This document shows positions 59,885-64,000 of a stretch of DNA of 64,000 nucleotides, one piece after another. The notes under the pieces were generated by a model. That model searched no databases, was not told the DNA's origin, and worked only from the letters and a program-made list of their open reading frames with translations. This DNA comes from Epiperipatus broadwayi (taxonomy: Eukaryota > Onychophora > Udeonychophora > Euonychophora > Peripatidae), in contig JAQFVV010000021.1 in NCBI GenBank assembly GCA_028023455.1, forward strand, positions 6,908,853 through 6,972,852, given 5' to 3'. Within the stretch, counting starts at the first letter, position 1, and each line of letters opens with the position of its first letter. Both the position numbers and the translations under genes were made by a program.

Positions 59885-60195
59885 TCTTGTTTATAAATAT
59901 AGGGGATTGGCAGTCAGACTTTTAAGCAACCCTCAACTATCCACATTATCTCATACTATTGATACACATGAATATACACATGTAGAAATGATAAATAATT
60001 TCCAATATACATATTTCATGCTGAACCAGCACTCATCAGTTGATCCAAATTATCATTTCTTACACACACATATAATCAGTGCTCACTTTATATTAAGATA
60101 GAAAATCTTTATACTTTAATGGACAGGCTTCAATCTACTCCAACCTCCAACCCTTCAGCCATCCATACCATTGAAAATCTGATGATATAATGCCC
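59885..60195 (-). mobile_element. Hammerhead-bearing dispersed repeat, beta copy 4
   Basis: Minus-strand copy: ATCAGATTTTCAATGGTATG, CCTGTCCATTAAAGTATAAA, the hammerhead at 59994-60054, then TGTATCAATAGTATGAGATA and an end near CAATCCCCTATATT. The 64-codon plus-strand frame over it is not a gene. Confidence 0.7.
59994..60054 (-). ncRNA. Type I hammerhead ribozyme beta-4 (covarying)
   Basis: Minus strand: CTGATGA (60039-60033) and GAAA (60017-60014) are intact. Stem II GTGCTG/CAGCAT is the longest of the set, with loop GTT. Stem III is AT/AT with loop ATGT, and the predicted cut follows ATA. Stem I is TCAA/TTGG(A) plus GATAATT/AATTATT. Compared with beta-1 (GATAATC/GATTATT), the C-G pair is replaced by T-A on both strands. 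Confidence 0.82.
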
Positions 60196-60781
60196 AAGTC
60201 CCATGCTGATGCCAATATTGTTGTTATGCCCATGATTACCTCAAGTCACTCTAACCCCTCATGGGTAGGACAGTATCAATTTAAATACATAGAAGAGGGT
60301 TGGGCAGAATTTAGGCTTAATATGTAAGATTTGAAATACAGGCATTCTAATATATGGAACATAATTGTGAAAAATATTTGTTTCAATTCTCAGAATAATA
60401 AAATTAAAATGGAATATCAAGCATCATTTAAAATGCTGATCTTATTTTTCCTTCAAAATTAATTACTTAAAATAAATAAAATTTAAAAATGGCATTATTG
60501 CTTGAGATATCATAAGAAGTTCAAATATCAGAAATGCCAGCACTGGAATGGATCTGTGGACTCATACTCCAGAGTCTGAATCTCTACACTAAAATAACTC
60601 AAGCAGGGCATATTAGCATAGTAAAATGGGCATATGGTTTTATGCTCAGAAATACTTAAAACCTTTGAGCATCAAACTTGTCATCACCATATTTGTGAGA
60701 ACCTGAATTAATCCTTGAAATCCCCAATCCAATTTGGACTCTCTACCAATTGCACAAAATCATATAGGGCATATATTAGTT
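60196..60781. other. Unassigned DNA, possibly old repeat debris
   Basis: The region 60530-60740 is less AT-rich and looks like old repeat, but I could not match it to another copy. Confidence 0.35.
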
Positions 60782-60889
60782 GTTTTTTTAAAGTGTCATA
60801 GCATCAGCCGGGACGTGAACCCGCAACCCGGGCAACTGCCTGCAAGTGCAAAGCAGATGCGCTGACCTCTCGACCACCAATGCAAGACT
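60782..60889 (-). mobile_element. tRNA-Gly-derived SINE with 14-bp TSD
   Basis: Minus strand: GTCTTGCATTGGTGGTCGAG start, box A GTGGTCGAGAGGTCAGC, box B GGTTCACGTCC, acceptor CTGATGC, TATGACACTTT and an A-run. The direct repeat GGCATATATTAGTT is found at 60768-60781 and 60890-60903. Confidence 0.9.
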
Positions 60890-61180
60890 GGCATATATTA
60901 GTTTATACCAATATGTCATAGTATATAATCATTGTAAATGATAGCTTTGTATATAAATTTACATCAAATGATTCAAATCCATGATGATAATCTTATATTT
61001 TCATTTTTATATTTGCTCTTAGATGGTATCAAAAGCTAATTTAAACATGACAGCAGAAATTGCTTATATTTTATTAACAAAAGGAACATGTTTTTTTAGT
61101 AATAACTATAAAATATATTTTATTTTTTAAAAATGCTTAAACTTATGTGATAGGGAAAGACAAAACTAAAGACTGAAAGT

Positions 61181-61182
<2 letters not shown>

Positions 61183-61219
<37 letters not shown>

Positions 61220-61231
61220 ATATGACCATTG

Positions 61232-61275
<44 letters not shown>
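61183..61275. repeat. (TA)n palindrome with GACCATTGTA ends
   Basis: Two TA runs (61186-61217 and 61237-61271), with CTATATGACCATTGTATG between them and TACAATGGTC after the second. GACCATTGTA and TACAATGGTC are inverted copies. Confidence 0.85.
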
Positions 61276-61276
<1 letters not shown>

Positions 61277-61340
61277 GTCAAATATCCAATATAAAAATAA
61301 TTATTTGTCCACAATGTTGTTATTGATATATACTTAACAT

Positions 61341-61480
61341 AATAGTCAATCTAAATAAATTTGAAACTTGAAACAAACAATTATATTTACAATTACTTAA
61401 TTACAAAGCCAGATTGATAATTAAATAATTGCAAATATAATTAGTTGTTTGTATCAAATTTATTTAGATTGATTATCATA
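61341..61480. repeat. Foldback element, ~60-bp arms
   Basis: GTCAATCTAAATAAATTTGA and AACAAACAATTATATTTACAATTA are mirrored by TAATTGCAAATATAATTAGTTGTTTG and CAAATTTATTTAGATTGATT (parts shown). The central loop is about 15 bp. Confidence 0.8.
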
Positions 61481-61494
61481 CTGAAAGTTGTATT

Positions 61495-61768
61495 TATATG
61501 TTGGGCTATTTCCATCATCTTATATGAGTATTGAATGTCTTTAGAAAAATTTAACTTTATTTAAATGTTTCAAATACATTTAACCGTTAGTAATAGCACA
61601 CATGTTAGTATATGCACAATGTTTCGAGAGGTATTATTCTCCCCTCATCTTCAGGTGTTGCTGGACTGACCAGTGAAAATATTAGCATGGGAATCAAACG
61701 TGGACACTTAGATTCTTGAGTATTCAATTTTAACATAATGCTCTAACCAACTGATTCATCCTACTAAA
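61495..61768 (-). mobile_element. tRNA-derived SINE, family 2
   Basis: Minus strand: the head TCAGTTGGTTAGAGCATTAT is a strong box A region and GTTTGATTCCC is box B. The body has CCAGCAACACCTGAAGATG, GAGAATAATACCTCTCGAAA, CATTGTGCATATAC and the end TGGAAATAGCCCAACATATA. It matches the inverted pair at 15619-16150. Confidence 0.8.
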
Positions 61769-61769
61769 G

Positions 61770-62340
61770 GCAACAGTCAATAGAAATTCCATATACTTAT
61801 CTATGAGATGCCTTCTGATTTTTCCACTTTTTTCTAGTGATTTCCAGACATTCTGTATAGTCACATTAAATTGACTTATGGGATTGTTTGGCATTGGCAT
61901 ATGAGCAGCTTTAAATTTTCTTGTTTTTATCCTTTCTTCTCTATCCCTATCCAATATTTTTGTATGTTCCCAATTGAACATATATTCATTGATACATATG
62001 TGGTCTGCTATCTTAGACACATCTGATTTCTCTCTTCTAATCATTAGTTTGTGTTCTTGTAAGTTCTTTTCAATGGGATGATTTGTTTCACCAATATATG
62101 TTCTTCTACATTCACATAGTATTTTATAGATTCAGATTTTTCTTTTTAGCATTTCAAGTTTAGGCTTTGTAGATGTTATAATTCCTCATAGTCAGATATG
62201 GCTTTGGAAAACTATTCTGATATTTTACTGTTTACAACTTTTTCTTAATTTTTCTGCTATTTTTGGTAGGTATGGGTATACTACAGTACCAATAATTGTT
62301 TTTTTCTATTTATAGTTTTTTTGTTGTCTATTTAATGTTT
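61770..62340 (-). pseudogene. Penelope-like element linker and GIY-YIG endonuclease
   Basis: Minus-strand frames give a linker segment (PYLPKIAEKLRKSCKQ and NIRIVFQS) that precedes the nuclease in PLEs. The nuclease follows as IYKILCECRRTYIGET, the GIY-YIG hallmark, then QEHK, KIADHI, FNWEHTKIL and RKFKAAHM, matching R..EH, IA.H, ..W....I and R...EA..I. The catalytic Y (of IYK), Y (of YIG), and the conserved His are visible; the R of R..EH is N here and E of EA..I is A. Stops at several points show it is dead. The C-terminal end abuts a family 2 SINE. The RT is missing. Confidence 0.8.
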
Positions 62341-62509
62341 ACTTAATAATAGCAGACACAGGTATATAATAAGCCTATGTGTTTCAGTTATTACATAGTA
62401 GAGATGCCTGCCCATACCTTGTATATGTATTAAATGGATTATTTTCTGTACATGAGGGGTCAGATTGATATTAGGTCAACATGGGTGAGACAAAAATCTC
62501 AGCTTCAAG
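62341..62509. other. Unassigned spacer
   Basis: It contains a phrase CAGGTATATAATAAGCCTATG that is the inverted relative of CATA..CTTATTATATACCTG-like sequence near 13690-13710. Nothing else was recognised. Confidence 0.35.
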
Positions 62510-62822
62510 GTGGCATTTGAGCATTTAATCATCAGATTTTCAATTGGATAGATGGTTGAAGAGTTGGATTGTGGAGTAGATTGAAGACTGTCCATTAAAG
62601 TATGAGGATTGGCTATCTTAATATATATCTGAGCACTTATAGCATATAAGTGTGGAGATGGTAATCTGGACCAACTGATGATTGCTGGTTTAGCATGAAA
62701 TATGTATATTGGTGATTATTTATCTTTTCAGCAGCTATGTGTTCAAGTGTATCAGTGTTATGAGATAGTGTGAAGAGTAGTGAGTTAAGTGAAAGCCTGT
62801 GCTCATATATCCTATATATTAA
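62510..62822 (+). mobile_element. Hammerhead-bearing dispersed repeat, beta copy 2
   Basis: CATCAGATTTTCAATTGGAT, CTGTCCATTAAAGTATGAGG, the hammerhead at 62660-62720, CAAGTGTATCAGTGTTATGA and CTCATATATCCTATATATTA follow the order of copy 1 at 14170-14490. Confidence 0.75.
62660..62720 (+). ncRNA. Type I hammerhead ribozyme beta-2
   Basis: CTGATGA (62675-62681) and GAAA (62697-62700) are intact. Stem II is TGCT/AGCA with loop GGTTT. Stem III is AT/AT around ATGT. The predicted cut is after ATA at 62708. Stem I is ACCAA/TTGGT and GGTAATC/GATTATT; the first arm has one changed position against copy 1. Confidence 0.8.
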
Positions 62823-63680
62823 TAACAACAGATGGATTAAGGCTGAAAGGTATGCTTTTTCTTTGTCAAAATACTTTTATTGTTACAATATATTTAAATC
62901 ATATCTAAAAATGCTTTTAAAATTAATTAAGCTGAAAATTAAATTAAATTTGCCACATACTCTAATTAAACTAAAGGTCACATATACAAAAAAATATTTG
63001 AACAATTTATGCCTCTATAAAGTTATATTCAATAGGTGTTTAAAAAATTAACAATTCCAAAGTTAGGATATTTTGTGATAAAAATCTAATGCTTTTAATT
63101 AAATTAGCTTTATATTGATCTGTTATTCTATAAATTTAATTATATAAGAAAAATGCATACATTATTGGTAATAAAAATAAGACATTGAAAAAACTATTTT
63201 TAAGAACATTCTGTAAGATTCTAAAAGTGTGATGGCAAAATTCTAAGATCAATAAGCATGTTTATAAGCTATATATTTTTGATGGATTGGGCATATAAAA
63301 TGAATAAATACTAATGGAGTTCTGAAAACTCTTTTATGATGAACTAGAGTTTTTTATTATATTAGAAGCAGATTCCCCTTTTGTTATAAAGATGATCTCA
63401 AAACCACTTTTAAAAAATACAATAATAATCATTTGCATTAATAGAAAGTGAGATATAACCTATGAAGGCTAACTATGCTATAAAGTCTTTCAAAAAATAA
63501 TGCATAACAAGTTAAAAAAAAGTACAATATAACAAATAAATCAGTGAAGAAAAAGTATACAATATATGTTGACATGTTTGTCTTGTGCTGCTTTAGAAGA
63601 AAACATATTTAATTTGTTATTCTTTTTATCGTGCCTTTTTAAAATTTCATATATCTACCGCATGATTTCATTTTACACAT
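62823..63680. other. AT-rich, nothing recognised
   Basis: The 93-codon Lys/Leu-rich frame at 62770-63051 overlaps the beta repeat and has no family signature. Confidence 0.5.
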
Positions 63681-63687
63681 TGTTGTT

Positions 63688-63744
63688 TCCAAAGCTCCTC
63701 ACTGATGAAAGCCCAAAGCTTGAAACTAGTCCAGTGATATTGGA
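63688..63744 (+). ncRNA. Type I hammerhead ribozyme alpha-4
   Basis: CTGATGA (63702-63708), stem II AAGC/GCTT with loop CCAAA (63709-63721), GAAAC (63722-63726) and GTC (63729-63731) are all consensus. Outer stem I is TCCAA/TTGGA (63688-63692 with 63740-63744). The inner stem I next to the core is poorly paired here. The flanks (CTCCTCACTGA, ATATTGGAT) are those of the alpha units at 12.2-13.1 kb, so the family lies in at least two loci besides the relic at 17222. Confidence 0.75.
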
Positions 63745-64000
63745 TAAGATGGCTCAGAATAGGAACTTATAAAGTACTTTTATGTGGCATCTATTACTTT
63801 CTAAAACTTACAGTTGGTAACATAGCTTTGATGAGAAAATAGCATAGTACCATTTTGTATATTTTGGTAGTAGAATGGTCATACTTATTTATGAGTAATA
63901 GTTACTGATGATGATATTTCCTGTTCTGATCATAATTAATTTTGGGCCTTGGTGGTAAAACATTATCTATTATATCAGCATTTATTCAATAATCAAAAAT
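63745..64000. other. AT-rich window end
   Basis: Nothing recognised beyond the alpha-4 repeat, which may extend to about 63780 (AGGAACTTATAAAGTAC). Confidence 0.45.

Overview
The window is AT-rich (roughly three quarters A+T) animal nuclear DNA. It contains no host protein-coding gene that I can recognise. Almost everything identifiable is a mobile element or its debris: non-LTR (LINE) retrotransposons, a Ty3/gypsy retrotransposon, Penelope-like element (PLE) fragments, tRNA-derived SINEs, a piggyBac-type MITE, foldback elements, minisatellites and long triplet or TA microsatellites. PLE fragments, hammerhead ribozymes and tRNA-Gly SINEs in an AT-rich genome suggest an invertebrate metazoan. 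The sequence does not let me name the species or phylum.

Layout. 1-5.2 kb: tRNA-Gly SINEs, a degenerate minisatellite (about 0.25-1.29 kb) and a dead LINE 3' half bounded by AAT-type microsatellites. 5.2-10.2 kb: low-complexity DNA and a 517-bp tandem duplication. 10.2-14.5 kb: a nested complex with a 205-bp tandem unit split by a piggyBac MITE, a PLE endonuclease fragment and three hammerhead-bearing repeats, followed by a second hammerhead family. 15.4-17.3 kb: an RT remnant carrying inserted SINEs. 18.6-20.3 kb: an unassigned block. 21.3-21.9 kb: a 335-bp tandem dimer with hammerhead remnants. 27.0-32.75 kb: a nearly complete two-ORF APE-type LINE flanked on both sides by (TAG)n. 36.5-38.9 kb: a hammerhead repeat, a SINE and a LINE 3' end. 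40.0-47.0 kb: a Ty3/gypsy element whose two roughly 1.57-kb LTR-like arms are inverted. 48.7-49.4 kb: an intact piggyBac MITE with TTAA target duplication. 52.2-53.1 kb: an essentially spacer-less 0.88-kb palindrome made of two PLE endonuclease fragments. 53.7-54.2 kb: a likely PLE RT fragment. 57-63.8 kb: foldbacks, triplet arrays, SINEs, another PLE GIY-YIG fragment and three more hammerhead motifs.

The most interesting signal is a set of type I hammerhead ribozyme motifs in two sequence families. One (alpha) lies beside a PLE endonuclease fragment. The other (beta) sits in a dispersed non-coding repeat of about 300 bp, where a compensatory base change between copies supports the fold. This is the expected signature of PLE terminal repeats plus small non-autonomous 'retrozyme' elements that could be mobilised by PLEs. 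A second theme is that many unrelated repeats occur as inverted pairs. All coding claims are read from broken frames; none of the retroelement genes here looks intact.
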